Shown: in pieces, positions 1-11,942 of the stretch
Numbering within the stretch: the stretch's first letter is position 1
How the letters are laid out: each line of letters opens with the position of its first letter
Assembly: GCA_025765595.1 (NCBI GenBank)
Contig: JAIVFH010000145.1
Location: 1-64,000 of the forward strand
Origin: Obelidium mucronatum
Taxonomy: Eukaryota > Chytridiomycota > Chytridiomycetes > Chytridiales > Chytriomycetaceae
Length of the DNA: 64,000 nt
Direction: 5' to 3'
Notes under the pieces: generated by a model
The model's database searches: none
What the model saw: only the letters and a program-made list of their open reading frames with translations
Told to the model about the DNA's origin: nothing
Position numbers and translations under genes: made by a program

Positions 1-2
1 TG

Positions 3-3000
3 GCTGCAGGAGCTCCTGTGAAGGAATTCTTGAAACTCAAATATTATCTGTCTCCTGCATTGTATGAGGCAGCAAAACGCGGGCAATCTGTTGTATGTGA
101 AGTCTTGCTCAAGTCGAATTTGGTGGATGTGAACTGTAGGGGATATTCTCCAAGTCCAAAGTCTGGTGAAACCAACAATACACCTCTGATTGCGGCTGTC
201 GAAGCAAAATCACTCTCAACTGTCATTGTATTGGTTGCATTTGGGGCAGATCTCTCTCTAACAGATGGATTTGGACAAACTCCCCTTTCATATGCAAGTA
301 GAGAAATAGAAACGTGGTTCTTTCAATACAAACGAAATCAAGAAACAGCCAAATTGAAGAAACAACTCGTAAGTTTCCTGCATTTTTTTAGTTTTTGACT
401 TAAATTTCCCTCAGTCACCCTTCCATCTGGCCGTTGTAGACCGTGATTTCTCATCTGTCCAGGCTTTGTCTGCCCAGGTTGAAAGCGCTTTTGCACCCCA
501 TGAATCAGATGGCTGCACTGCTTTACACTACGCAGCTGAATTTTATGACAAAGCGGTTTTCTGGTTCCTGGTTTCCAGATTTTCTGGTTCCAACATGTTC
601 GATTTGGAAAATTACCTGGGCCAAACACCACTTCACCTAGCTGCTCTGAATGGACACGTTGATGCCGCGAGGCTGCTTCTAATCAGCGGCGCAAGTGTCA
701 ATGCTGAGACTGATGACAAGCGTACGCCCCTTCACCTTGCTGCTCAGAATGGACACTTTGATGCTGTGAAGCTGCTTCTCGACAGTGGCGCAAGTGTCAA
801 TGCTGAGACTGATGACAAGTGTACGCCCCTTCACCTTGCTGCTCAGAATGAACATGTTGATGCTATGAGGCTGCTTCTTGGCAGCGGCGCAAGTGTCAAT
901 GCTGAGACTGATATTAAGTGGACGCCTCTTCACCTAGCTGCTCTGAATGGACACGTTGATGCCGCGAGGCTGCTTCTAATCAGCGGCGCAAGTGTCAATG
1001 CTGAGACTGATGACAAGCGTACGCCCCTTCACCTTGCTGCTCAGAATGGACACTTTGATGCTGTGAAGCTGCTTCTCGACAGTGGCGCAAGTGTCAATGC
1101 TGAGACTGATGACAAGCGTACGCCCCTTCACCTTGCTGCTCAGAATGGACAAGTTGATGCTGTGAGGATGCTTCTCGGCAGTGGCGCAAGTGTCTATGCT
1201 GAGACTGATGACAAGTGGACGCCTCTTCACCTTGCTGCTCAGAATGGACACTTTGATGCTGTAAAGCTGCTTCTCGACAGTGGCGCAAGTGTCAATGCTG
1301 AGACTGATGACAAGTGGACGCCTCTTCACATTGCTGCTCAGAATGGACATGTTGATGCTGTGAGGCCACTTCTCGGCGGCGGCGCATGTGTCAATGCTGA
1401 GGCTGATAACAAGTGCACGCCTCTTCACCTTGCTGCTCAGAATGGACACGTTGATGCTGTGAGGCTGCTTCTTGACAGTGGCGCAAGTGTCAATGCTGAG
1501 ATTGATGACAAGCGTACACCCCTTCACCTTGCTGGTCAGAATGGACACTTTGATGCTGTTAGGCTGCTTCTCGACAGGGGCGCAAGTGTCAATGCTGAGA
1601 CTGATGGCAAGTGGACGCCTCTGCATATTGCTGCTCAGAATGGACATGTTGATGCTATTAGGCTGCGTCTTGACAGTGGCGCAAGTGTCAATGCTGAGGC
1701 TGAGGGCAAGTGGACGCCTCTTCACCTTGCTGCTCAGAATGGACACGTTGATGCTGTTAGGCTGCTTCTCGACAGTGGAGCAAGTGTCAATGCTGAGACT
1801 GATGACAAGCGTACGCCCCTTCACCTTGCTGCTCAGAATGGACATGTTGATGCTGTGAGGCTGCTTCTCGACAGTGGCGCAAGTGTAAATGCTGAGACTG
1901 ATGACAAGCTTACGCCCCTTCACCTTGCTGCTCAAAATGGACACGTTGATGCTGTGAGGCTGCTTCTCGACAGTGGCGCAAGTGTCAATGCTGAGATTGA
2001 TGACAAGCGTACGCCCCTTCACCTTGCTGCGGAGAATGGACACGTTGATGCTGCGAGGCTGCTTCTCGGCAGCGGCGCAAGTGTCAATGCTGAGACTGAT
2101 GACAAGTGTACGCCCCTTCACCTTGCTGCTGAGAATGGACACGTTGATGCTGTGAGGCTGCTTCTCGGCAGCGGCGCCAGTGTCAATGCTGAGACTGATG
2201 ACAAGCTTATGCCCCTTCACCTTGCTGCTCAGAATGGATACGTTGATGCTGTTAGGCTGCTTCTCGACAGTGGCGCAAGTGTCAATGCTGAGACTGATGA
2301 CAAGCGTACGCCCCTTCACCTTGCTGCTCAGAATGGACATGTTGATGCTGCGAGGCTGCTTCTCGACAGTGGCGCAAGTGTCAATGCTGAGACTGATGAC
2401 AAGTGTACGCCCCTTCACATTGCTGCTAACAATAAACACGTGGATGCTGTGAGGCTGCTTCTCGGCAGTGGTGCAAGTGTCAATGCTGAGACTGACAACA
2501 AGTGGACGCCTCTTCATATTGCTGCTGAGAATGAACACGTTTATGCTGTTAGGCTGCTTCTCGGCAGCGGAGCAAGTGTCAATGCTGAGACTGACGACAA
2601 GCGTACGCCCCTTCACCTTGCTGTTCAGAATGAACAAGTTGATGCTGTGAGGCTGCTTCTCAACAGTGGCGCAAGTGTCAATGCTGAGACTGATGACAAG
2701 TGGACGCCTCTTCACCTTGCTGCTCAGAATAGACACTTTGATGCTGTGAGGCTGCTTCTCAACAGTGGCGCAAGTGTCAACGCTGAGACTGATGACAAGC
2801 GTACAGCCCTTCACCTTGCTGCTCAGAATGGACACGTTGATGCTGTGAGGCTGCTTCTCAACAGTGGCGCAAGTGTCAATGCTGAGACTGATGACAAGCG
2901 TACGCCCCTTCATCTTGCTGCTCTGAATGGACACGTCAACACTGTGAAGCTGCTTCAAGAGCGCACTGGGTTAGTCAATCTTGCAGTCACAACAAATGCT

Positions 3001-3108
3001 GTGGATGCTGCACAGATTCATGAAATTTCCACTGATGATAATGTTAAAACAAAGGTGGATGTAATCGATGCTGTGAATGACAGCGTGTTGCGGTGTCCTA
3101 AACGTTAG
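3..3108 (+). CDS. Giant ankyrin-repeat protein (3' part; 5' end outside window)
   Basis: The reading frame is open from the window edge (no ATG near the edge; first candidate is GTG at 18), so the true start lies upstream. Exon 1 runs to 368, a 46-bp GT-AG intron spans 369-414, and exon 2 runs 415-3108; the join keeps frame and restores ankyrin spacing. After about 200 residues of divergent ankyrin-like sequence come about 24 near-identical 33-residue repeats (TPLHLAAQNGHVDAVRLLL type) from about 627 to 2960, then a 45-residue non-repeat tail. Ankyrin repeats are protein-binding scaffolds; no other domain is visible, so the partner is unknown. The repeats are almost identical at DNA level, which points to recent tandem expansion. 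A 297-bp block (three repeats) appears twice, at about 646 and 943. Confidence 0.85.
627..2960 (+). repeat. 99-bp tandem repeat array (about 24 units)
   Basis: Each unit is 99 bp and encodes one ankyrin repeat. Units differ mainly at a few positions (e.g. CAC/TTT for HV/HF, AGC/AAC, CGT/TGG after GATGACAAG). The tandem nature also keeps one antisense frame open for 660 codons (976-2958), which is an artefact. Confidence 0.9.
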
Positions 3109-3351
3109 AACCTTTGGAAAAAAAGAAGATCAGCTTCTACCAGTTGCTGTACGATTTCGTGATGGGCAGTTGAATAAAATATTTTTCTTTGCATTTTTAC
3201 GGCAACGACACTTAATGCCGATTCGCCCGCAACAAAGATACGTCGGAACTTTTGACTTCATACTTCAATCCAATCTTTTAGAAACATTTTAACAATAATA
3301 TTGTTATCTTCCATAAATCATTCAATAAAATAAAAAATTGAGTTCTTGTTT

Positions 3352-6300
3352 TTATAACACCTTGATGCTTTCACCAGAACCCATAGCCTTCTCAGCCTCC
3401 GCGCGTTTCGCCACCTTGATCAACTCTCCAATCTCTCCACTATCTTCACACATTTTCCTAAAGTAACCCCCATGCTCCTTTTCAATGAGCTCCATTGGTG
3501 TCCCAAATTCCACAACTTGTCCGCGATCCAGCACCAACACACGATCATAATCCACAACTGTCTTTAAACGGTGAGCAATCGTCAGGATAGTGGCGTCTTT
3601 CAATTCTTCGCGAATTGTCTGCTGGATTTTGGCGTCACTGGATGAAAAAGAAAAAGTCAGAACACACATGTCACTGTTTGTTGTGATGACTTACGTTGCG
3701 CTGTCAATACTGGCAGTCGCTTCATCCAAGAAAATAACCTTGGACTTTCTCAGCAAGGCACGAGCCATACACAAGAGCTGACGCTGTCCCTGGGAAAAGT
3801 TTCCTCCGTTTTCAGTGACTGGGCTATCCAAAGTCAGAGAGTTTCCAGCACTGGTAGACGTTGTAGACTTCATGGTGGAGCTGGACGCGACTCTCTTCAG
3901 GCTTGGGTTCACTGATGTCACTTCATCGCTTTCCAAATCGGTAAAACTGACTCCAGGCGTCAAAGTAGCGCTGCTTGAACCACTCTCATTTCCAGATCCA
4001 GCCGCCGAAGGATTCCCATTGACACTCTCCAAAACATGAGTGCTCCGCAATACATGCCACAACTCCGCATCATCACATTCCCCATGTGGATCCAAGTTGG
4101 ACCTCACTGTCCCCGTAAACAGCACTGGATCCTGTGGAATAATCGTCAACTTGGATCTCAAATCACTTAATCCCATCCTTCCAATATCCATGCCGTCAAT
4201 AGTAATAGATCCTTCCGCAAGGGGGATGATTCTGAAGAACGCGAGCGACAGTGTACTCTTTCCAGCACCCGTTCTCCCCACAACACCAATCTTTTCACCA
4301 GGCCGTGTGCTGAATGTGACACCATTCAAGACAAACGGTTGGTCGTCGCCTCCATATCGGACAGACAGGCTGTTGACCTGGATTTCTCCCTTTTGCGGCC
4401 ATTCTGCAGCGGGACGGTAGTTTTCAACGATGCGTGCTGGTTCTTGTTCAATGTCCATATACTCGCGGCACCGCTCAACGGAATTCAGACTCATTTCCAT
4501 GTCTGCATGCATACGGACGACCCACAAGAGGGCTTCACTGAATTGTCCAGCGTAGAGGAGAGTCAAAGCTGCCCACCCAGCGTTCACATTTCCGGAAATA
4601 ACAGCGCCTCCGGCACAGAGGATGACAAGCGCACTGATCAAGTCAGTTCGAATACAGAGCCAGCGGTTGGCAGTCCAAAGCAGGTAGAAAGCCTTGTGGT
4701 TGGTGTTGACGCGATCGGACGACATTTGTGAGAATCGTGAGGTTTGGTTGTAGGCGCGGACGGTTGTGACTCCCGCGAGACATTCAGAGAAGAGAGAGAA
4801 GATTGGGGATCTGCTGACGGATTGTAATCTATGCCAAAATAATAATTCAACAACTCTGGGATTCTCTTTTAAACAAAAAGTTACCTCTTCAACTCTCTCG
4901 ACACATTGAGGTACTTTTGAGTGATACTCATGTACGCATAGAAGATGGGGAAGAAACTAAACAAGAACCAGGGCGCGCTATAACTAATCACCGCAATAAT
5001 AGTCGCTCCTTTCACAAGCTGATGGAAAAAGTAAAAGATGGTGTTCATGACATCTTCATCAATCGTCGAAATATCCTTGGAGAATCTGTTCAAGATACGA
5101 CCTAGTGGTGTCGTTTCAAAGAACCGCAGCGGAGCTCCCAAGACTGACGCAAGCAATGATTGGTGGAGAGATCGAGAAGCGCGGATAGCACCGAAAACGT
5201 TGATCAAGTTCAGAATCACGGCCACCAAGACTTTTGAGAATCCAAGCAACCCGTAAATCGCAATAAAGAACATTGTTTCCGAGTGGCTAATGCCTCCTGT
5301 TGCGGGAACGACAGCAGCCAGAATGGAGCTGAAACTCATGCTGGAAGCTGTTGAAACTTGTGATGCGGAACCAAAACCGGCAGCAGCAGACAATGGCAGA
5401 GTACTAACAACTTGGGATTGCTCAAAAGGTCCAAAAGAATATGCAAATGATGAAAAGTTGGATGGAATCGTGGCATTCCCGCCCACAGTAGAGTTTGAAG
5501 GTGTCGTCCACTTCGAAAGCCACCAATCAGTGCTGACATTGGCTCCACTTTGCAGCCATTGGAACAAAACAAACGACAGCAAGAAGATGAGACCACCACC
5601 AGCATCCCAGTATGTCTTGTAAACCTTCAGGGAAACGCTTCCAGTAGCGCGCTGCTCTTCATCCACAAGCTTGGTTCCATCTTGGTCTGCTGCAACAACA
5701 TCCTTCTTGTCTTCCTTCTTTTCAGAACTGGGTGCATCCTCGTCGTCAGTCAAAACGACAGTTTGGGATAGCATCTGATGGGTAATGTCAGGAACATTGA
5801 CGTCGCTGGCAATCTCGGCAGGTGTTCCCTGAGAAACGATCTCTCCATTCTGCAGAATCACGACGTGGTCGGCAAATGGAGCGGTAAGGCTGACGGCGTG
5901 AGTGACCAAGATAACAGTACGGCCCTTTAAGGCGCCAAGAATAGCATACTTGAGCAAATGTCTTGCAGTTGGAGCTAAGATAATACATTAGCGCGAATAG
6001 AAAGGTATGGTGAAGAAATAACCCACCATCGACAGCTGAAAGAGGATCATCCAATAAAACCACACTAGCATTCGAGTAAACCGCTCTCGCCAAAGAAATT
6101 CTTTGCTTCTGCCCACCACTGATGGAGACTCCCTTTTCTCCAATCTCAGTCAAATCACCACCAGCAAAGGTCTCCAAGTCACGAACGAGGGAGCAGGATT
6201 CCAACGTCTCACGGTATCTTGCTTCATTGAATTCGAGACCCATCAGAATGTTGTCTCGAATCGTGGCGTTCAAGAGCCAAGCCGTTTGAGCGACGTAGGC

Positions 6301-8740
6301 GACCGTGCTGTCTTCATCGGTGGATCCTTGTGGCAAGAAAGCACGACCTCCAAGACTTTTCATTTCTATTTTGAACGGCAAAATAAACAAGTCAGACGAT
6401 CAGAAAAACAACTGAATTAGTCTTCGAACACAAACCTCCAAGTAGTGCCAAGATCAAACTGGACTTTCCACCTCCGGTAGGCCCAGTAACAACGTTCAAT
6501 CCACCCACCATGAAGTCAATCGTCAAATCCTTCAACTTGAACTCGGGTCCAGACACCAAGTCACCCTCTGACGAAGCGTCAACAGTTTGCGGAACTGCTT
6601 GGTAAGCGAAACCTCCGTTTGCAGCCGCTGTTCGCTCCTTTTGCTCCTTCTTTCTTTGGACAGCGTCCTCTTGATTAAAGTATCGGAAATGACCCATCTT
6701 GAATCCAAGAGCCGGTCCACTGCCAGAGACGACGGGGATATCGTCTTCATCCTTGTCACCGTCTTGGTCAAATCTTTCCAGCTCCGTCTCCTTCAAGAAC
6801 GAAATAATACGGTCCAAAGCGACTTTACTCTTCAAGACCCACATGACAAGCTGGGGAGCCCAACCAAGTAGCTCTGTCAGCCTCTCCAAAAGCAAAACGG
6901 CACTGAACGCCGTAGCGGCGTCCAGAGTCTTTCCTTCAACGAGCGTGTAGACGGTAAACGTGACAAAGAAGCACAGGATACTGTAGGTGAAATTACTAAT
7001 GTGCAGCGTGATATAAATAAAACTGAGTTTGAGAAGGTTCTTGAGTTCGATGGATCGTGCTGTAAGAATTTTTGCTTGGAATTGATCCTCCCAGCTAAAG
7101 TATTTGATGATTCGGATACCACTCAAGGTCTTTTTTTTTCGTTGGGGGTGGCAATTAATACTTGATTCGAATTAAAACTGCAAGAAATAATGACTTTACC
7201 TCGTTTGTGATGGCGACTCTCTTATCGACAGACTTCATGTATTCTTCTTGGACCTTGTTGACCCAAGTTCCCAAAAATGTGCTGATGGGTCCAGAGAGCA
7301 GGATAACCGCGAGTCCAGCAAGAGCTGAAAGACCAATGACGTTGTAGAGACCAACAAACGCCAGTGTGATGGAAATGGGGAAGTTGATCAGTGGGTCCTG
7401 GACATAGCATATAAAGTCCGTAAAACGTTCAGTATCCACACTCATGAGTGTTGCAATTTTTCCCTGTTTAAGAATGAGAGATTATCAGTAACCATCCAAT
7501 GCAACAGAAGGACAATCAAAATAGTTTACCAAAGATGCTTCGGCGTCCTCTTCCGCGTTCTCTTCCGGCTTTGCAGCGGATTCTTCACCTTCTTCAACAG
7601 GAGTAACAGGGAGCAGCCGCTTTCTTGGGTGCAGGCGATTCCTGCCACTCTTCTCATACTCTTTCCAAAAATCTCGCTGATCAAGATAGATCGCATCGTT
7701 CTTCCTACACGTCGACCGTGGAAATAGAGTTGTCCACTCACAACACTGTTTACAATATTGCAAACGAAGAGACTGAGAATCAAGATCCATCCTTCTGTTA
7801 TATCCTCCTTATCTTCCCGTGGCGTTTGGATCCAAGTCAAGATTTTGAACAAGAAGTATGGGTTACCAAAAACCAAGACAGATTGAATCGTGGAACAGAG
7901 GATTTGAATACAGAACGGCTTCCAAGAGACGATGATCAAGGAGATGAGGAGATGGCGGGACGGTTTTCGCACACTTTTGTAACGAGCAAGAATCACTTCA
8001 GTGTCGTCACAATCCCTGAGTTTCCATAGATCTTCTGGATTGAGCGGCCGTTGCGATCCTTTTACAATAAGGGGCGTAAACCAGCCAAAGAAGAGGAATG
8101 AAAGTATTGAAGATTTGGTTTCGGGTGTTTCCTGTTATTTTTTTTTGTGATTTTGTTTTTGGAATTTTTTGTGGTTAAGGGGATTGTGGCGGTGGATCTG
8201 CAGCTTGGCAAATGTCAATGAGCATACCAGAGTCTCTCCCAGGGGCCCTTCCTTCATCATTGATTCCATGGAAAAGTGGTACATGAAGATTGATTTCAAA
8301 GCCAGCTCGAGGCAAGCTGAAACGCCCAGTAACGCTGCGAGAAGCAAGATGGAGTCATCGGTAGTTGACTTGAAGGCGTAGTACGAAGCGCCAATCATTG
8401 CGAGTGAGGCAAGGAGCGAGCGGTTGAGGGAAGTAGTCTTGCGAGTGATGCGAAGCACGGCATCGAGGGTCTGTGGACCAATGGGTTAGAGGGGTAAGCA
8501 GGGGGATCGCAACGCAACCATCGCCACGAGCAGAATGCGGTCGCCGGAGTGCGCCGCCGCCGCCGCCGCTGCCGCCTGGGCCGCTGCCACGGCGGCCGCC
8601 GCCCACTTCAGCAGCAGCGCCTGCGCCGTGTCCACGCCGCTCCGGCGTCGGTAAACTGCGGCGCTCAGCACGGCGCCGGCGACTGCCGCGGCTGCCAGGG
8701 CGTCGGCGGCGGACACGTTGAGTTCCGGAAGGCGGTCCAT
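3352..8740 (-). CDS. ABCC/MRP-type ABC transporter, full length, 9 exons
   Basis: Exons on the minus strand: 8740-8519, 8470-8228, 8131-7530, 7463-7200, 7129-6436, 6365-6027, 5974-4885, 4828-3695, 3637-3352; all introns are GT-AG and in phase, giving about 1,620 residues. Order: N-terminal membrane helices, TMD1, NBD1 (Walker [10 protein letters not shown], signature [10 protein letters not shown], Walker B VVLLDDP), an acidic linker, TMD2, NBD2 (Walker [10 protein letters not shown], signature FSQGQRQL, Walker [14 protein letters not shown]-loop IAHRL). Relatives such as yeast Ycf1/Bpt1/Yor1 pump glutathione conjugates, metals or organic anions across vacuolar or plasma membrane; the substrate here is unknown. 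Oddities: the frame shifts in exon 3 between about 7649 and 7607, and NBD2 has a Ser/Thr-rich insert of about 75 residues before its signature motif. It converges on the ankyrin gene with 243 bp between stops. Confidence 0.93.
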
Positions 8741-9177
8741 TCTTTCCGTGAATTCAAGAAATTTGTTTTGAAAGAAAGAAAGTGGCAAAAGCGTTTCACT
8801 TTCATGTCAATAGATCCGAAGTGGCTGACGAGTCGCGTGCGTTGACTTGGCCACAGCAAGGCGGAGGGCGCTTTGATTGCGATTCTTGCAATACCAAGAC
8901 TGTGGGTTGACAACTTGACACGGGACACGGTGATTGGGTTATTCAAATTAGGAATCACACCGAGCTCAAAATCTGAAACAATGCATTTGTCAGACGGATT
9001 ATGCGGCACTCACGCCAAAATCGTCTTAGCTTTCCTCCTACTTCAGAGTCAGACTATGTTGTACCGATGATTTAAGAGTATCATATCAACAGAAAAAACT
9101 TAATCATCTAATGCACATAAATCTATTTACAGACAAGATGATTATTTATTGAAGTGGATAAAGGTTGAGTTTATGCT
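8741..9177. other. Intergenic, head of ABCC gene to tail of SEM1
   Basis: About 440 bp between the ABCC start codon and the SEM1 stop, both on the minus strand. It should hold the ABCC promoter and SEM1 3' end. I see no conserved gene. The first 220 bp of ABCC coding sequence next to it is much more GC-rich (Ala-rich N-terminus). Confidence 0.5.
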
Positions 9178-9614
9178 TCAGTGTTTCATGGGTGCAGCGC
9201 CGGGGTTCTTCTTCTTTTCGGCTCTGAGTAAAGCAACATTGGAACCCATACATATGGATTAGAAAGCGTATTTCCTGAAGAAGAGATAGTGCAAATGGGC
9301 ACTCACGCTAGGAGTACTGCAAAGTCTTCAGCCTCATCATCATCTTCCCACACATCCTCCCAGGCATTCAGCTCTCTCTCGGCCGCTTCGACAGCCGACC
9401 AGTCTATAATTACATGTAGCAGGCGATAGATGGCAGGATGTGGCTGTCAGTCTCCATGTCGTAGTATAGTTCAATTCAAAGAAAAGCAACCCGCACCAAT
9501 AACCTCCTTGTTGTGAGCTGGAAAGTCCTCGAATTCGTCGTCCTCTTCAATAGTTGAAACTTGCTTCTTTTTCGTTTCTTCGACTTTCGCTTCTGGTTTG
9601 GTTTCTTTGGCCAT
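9178..9614 (-). CDS. SEM1: SEM1/DSS1, small acidic 26S proteasome lid subunit
   Basis: Three exons: 9614-9497, 9403-9307 and 9223-9178, all GT-AG and in phase, giving about 86 residues. The signature of the family is present: an acidic block EEDDEFEDFP, then DWSAVEAAEREL, then AWEDVWEDDDEAEDF, and a basic-tailed end. In other eukaryotes Sem1/DSS1 is an intrinsically disordered protein that joins the proteasome lid, the TREX-2 mRNA export complex and BRCA2-type complexes, binding partners through the two acidic/aromatic segments. The N-terminus is Lys/Glu-rich. Start chosen at the only ATG upstream of the acidic block. Confidence 0.93.
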
Positions 9615-10539
9615 TGTGGTTTTTTGTTTATTATTTTTTTGGTCAAAGGCATTACGCGTTAATCGATATCTCTCACTGTTTATTCGTCCCGCTAACAAAG
9701 GCTCTGTTCTAAATGCCGAAAGAAGCGTGATTCGCTTAATATTGCGAAGAACGAGCTTTCCTAGCTTTTTTTCATACACCGTTTATCCCATACTCATACC
9801 AGTTCGAATGATCGACTTGAATTAACGCCCTTGCAGCGGCCACTGGACTTGTTCAAGATTCGATGAATCACTATAGTATATTTCCTTCCAATGTTGAATG
9901 ATACAGTAATCCTACCTCTTGGTGTTGAACGCTGTTTCAAACATCTTTCAAACATCAAGGTGCATCGATATATATGAGTCCAATTATTTGGTGCAATGTG
10001 CACTGACATTTGCTGAAACAAGGATAACCGTGAAAGGCCAGGAGCCAATGTTGAACCATAGTCACGATGTTTATGTCTCTGGTACATCCAGTCCAGCGAC
10101 TCCAGCCTGTCAGCGACAGACAGTTGATACTGATAGCTCCAAAAAGGCTACCCGAATGACTTTTCCGGACACCTTTGCCCCATTATATGACAAAATAGTG
10201 CAAAATAGTGCAAAATAGCTGTCAAATTGGTGCATTTCGCTAATTCAGAACCTTGGTGTAGAGGAAGTACCTGACATTTTTCGTCGTTTGGGCGCAGTGT
10301 CATTTGTTTAACCAGCCACAAACTGCTGATTTTTCTGCTGCGTCAAAAATCACATCTGCATAGACCTTGGAAGAACTATCCACGTTCCAAAAACGCTTTA
10401 GATATAATCGAACTCAGCTGGGACCTGGGTCGCACTCCTGAGATTCATGTCAGAGTGACTAAGACACTTGTGGCTGTGCTGATTGTTTCTCTTTGGTATC
10501 AATTTTCTAAAGTGTGGCTGGTAAGGCCCGGAAAAAGAC
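9615..10539. other. Intergenic region, no clear gene
   Basis: Between the SEM1 start and the first secreted-protein gene. A 99-codon open frame at 9919-10218 has no recognisable feature. A short direct repeat (CAAAATAGTG, three copies) lies at about 10191-10217. Promoter elements for the downstream gene occur at the 3' end. Confidence 0.4.
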
Positions 10540-10546
10540 TATAAAT
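10540..10546 (+). promoter_or_regulatory. TATA box of secreted Cys-rich gene A
   Basis: TATAAAT about 45-50 bp before the ATG at 10591. Upstream, the sequence around 10459 (ACACTTGTGGCTGTGCT) recurs with one change at about 11771 before the sister gene, so part of the promoter is duplicated with the gene. Confidence 0.5.
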
Positions 10547-10590
10547 GGCCCCTTCGAGATGCTGGAAAACACATCTTCAAACAACCCAAA

Positions 10591-11232
10591 ATGAACTACT
10601 CTATCTTCCTCCTCGCTATCGCAGCCTCATTTGCTACACTTGCTACTGCCTCGAACGTCCAACTCGATTCAGTCACCACCCCCAGCAACGACACCCTCTC
10701 CCTGTTCGGCGAGAGAGACGGTGGTTTCCAATACGACCCAATCTATGACTCTGTTCAAGGCTTTGACTGGTGGGGCTGGGATGCTGGAACCGACATAGCC
10801 AACAACGCTCAACACTGCGGATACAAAGCCTACCAGCGCGGCCTCCGCTTCTACACCTGGAACGCCAACACCAAAGTCTGCTACTTCAAGGCTCCACCAA
10901 GTGCTCCAGGAGTCGAAATGCGCATCACAAAGAGCGAAATCACCTATGAAAACGACTTCCCAGGCGCGTTCGACGTTGGCCAGCTGTGGAACGTCAAGGC
11001 ATCCACCTGTGAGTACTACTGCACGAAGGATGGGTACCCAGACAAAGGGTTCCCGCCTTGTCTTGTTGGAATCTATGCGTATGGAAACTGTTACTTGAAA
11101 TTCCCGAACCCATCGGAGCCACATGCGTGGGCTGGTGTTGCAAGAGAATACAGGGAGAGACCACCGAAGCCTTGCCAATGTGGTCGTCAGCGTTGTTGTG
11201 GGGATGATCCTCACGTTTGTTGCGATTGGTGA
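10591..11232 (+). CDS. Small secreted Cys-rich protein, paralog A
   Basis: Single exon, 213 residues. Residues 1-20 form a typical signal peptide (MNYSIFLLAIAASFATLATA). The mature protein has a short spacer ending in RDGG, then a conserved core beginning GFDWWGWDAG, with paired cysteines in CGYKAY, VCYFK, CEYYC, CLVGIYA and CYLKFPNP, and a Cys-dense tail (CQCGRQRCCGD...CC). The even Cys pattern suggests a disulphide-stabilised extracellular domain; the C..A...F.W....CYFK layout faintly resembles PAN/apple folds. No catalytic motif is seen. Function unknown; it may be a wall, adhesion or host/substrate-facing protein. It belongs to a five-member local family (see 11943, 22708, 23877, 25858). 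Confidence 0.88.
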   Translation: MNYSIFLLAIAASFATLATASNVQLDSVTTPSNDTLSLFGERDGGFQYDPIYDSVQGFDWWGWDAGTDIANNAQHCGYKAYQRGLRFYTWNANTKVCYFKAPPSAPGVEMRITKSEITYENDFPGAFDVGQLWNVKASTCEYYCTKDGYPDKGFPPCLVGIYAYGNCYLKFPNPSEPHAWAGVAREYRERPPKPCQCGRQRCCGDDPHVCCDW

Positions 11233-11942
11233 AAAAAATAACATCTATGGTGACACCTTTCCGGCTTCGGGTGGGGTTACGAAAGTTACTGTTTCAAAAT
11301 AAATATTCAGTTCAAGTGGGTAAATATTTAGGCAGGCAGAATCGCCTTTTTTGAAATACTAGTACACCACCACTCAACCTATTTCCAGAATCGCATCCAA
11401 CCCTACTTCCAAGTAAGCGAAAGGTATTTTTGAATTTAGATATCTTGGATAATGATCCATCAATTTCTTTCGGGATATGTTCGTACTTCATTATAACAGA
11501 GCAGTTGGAAAAAAGTGTAATTATAAGCGAGCATCACTTCAGAGATTAAAAGGCAAAAGTGATTCGCCAGCCCACGACGCTTGATTCAATCAACCAACCA
11601 GCCACACAGACACTCACTTGATTGAATTTTTCTGCCAGCAACCGTATTGTTTGCATCAAGTTTTGCAGCAATTTCAAACTCCGGATTCTGGTCACACCTC
11701 CACCAGCTCAATAGGGACAATTCCAGCGAACGCTAGGATAGTAAAATCACAAAAAAGACACGAAAGAAAAAGACACTAGTGGCTGTGCTTGTGGTATCTC
11801 GATTAAATTTTTTGTATAGCTTGTCGGCGTGGCAGCGCGCTTGGACAAAATTTTCTTGGCAACATACCGCCGTGGCTGGTATGGGAAGAAAGAATATATA
11901 TATGGCCGTCCGCGCCTCAAAGTATTCGCCATAACCAGCAAA
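11233..11942. other. Intergenic spacer between paralogs A and B
   Basis: About 700 bp, AT-rich, with no gene seen. It carries a TATA-like run (TATATATAT, about 11894-11902) some 45 bp before the paralog B start, and the shared promoter segment near 11771. Confidence 0.5.

Noticed and set aside
976..2958. 660-codon open frame antisense to the ankyrin repeats
   Set aside because: It is kept open by the 99-bp tandem unit; the sense strand encodes clear ankyrin repeats, and the antisense translation has no known domain.
9919..10218. 99-codon plus-strand frame in the spacer after SEM1
   Set aside because: No domain, no promoter, ends in a short direct repeat; likely chance.
11829..11942. Upstream ATG for secreted paralog B
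   Set aside because: It would bury the signal peptide and translate the TATA-like region; the paralogs all start at the signal peptide.
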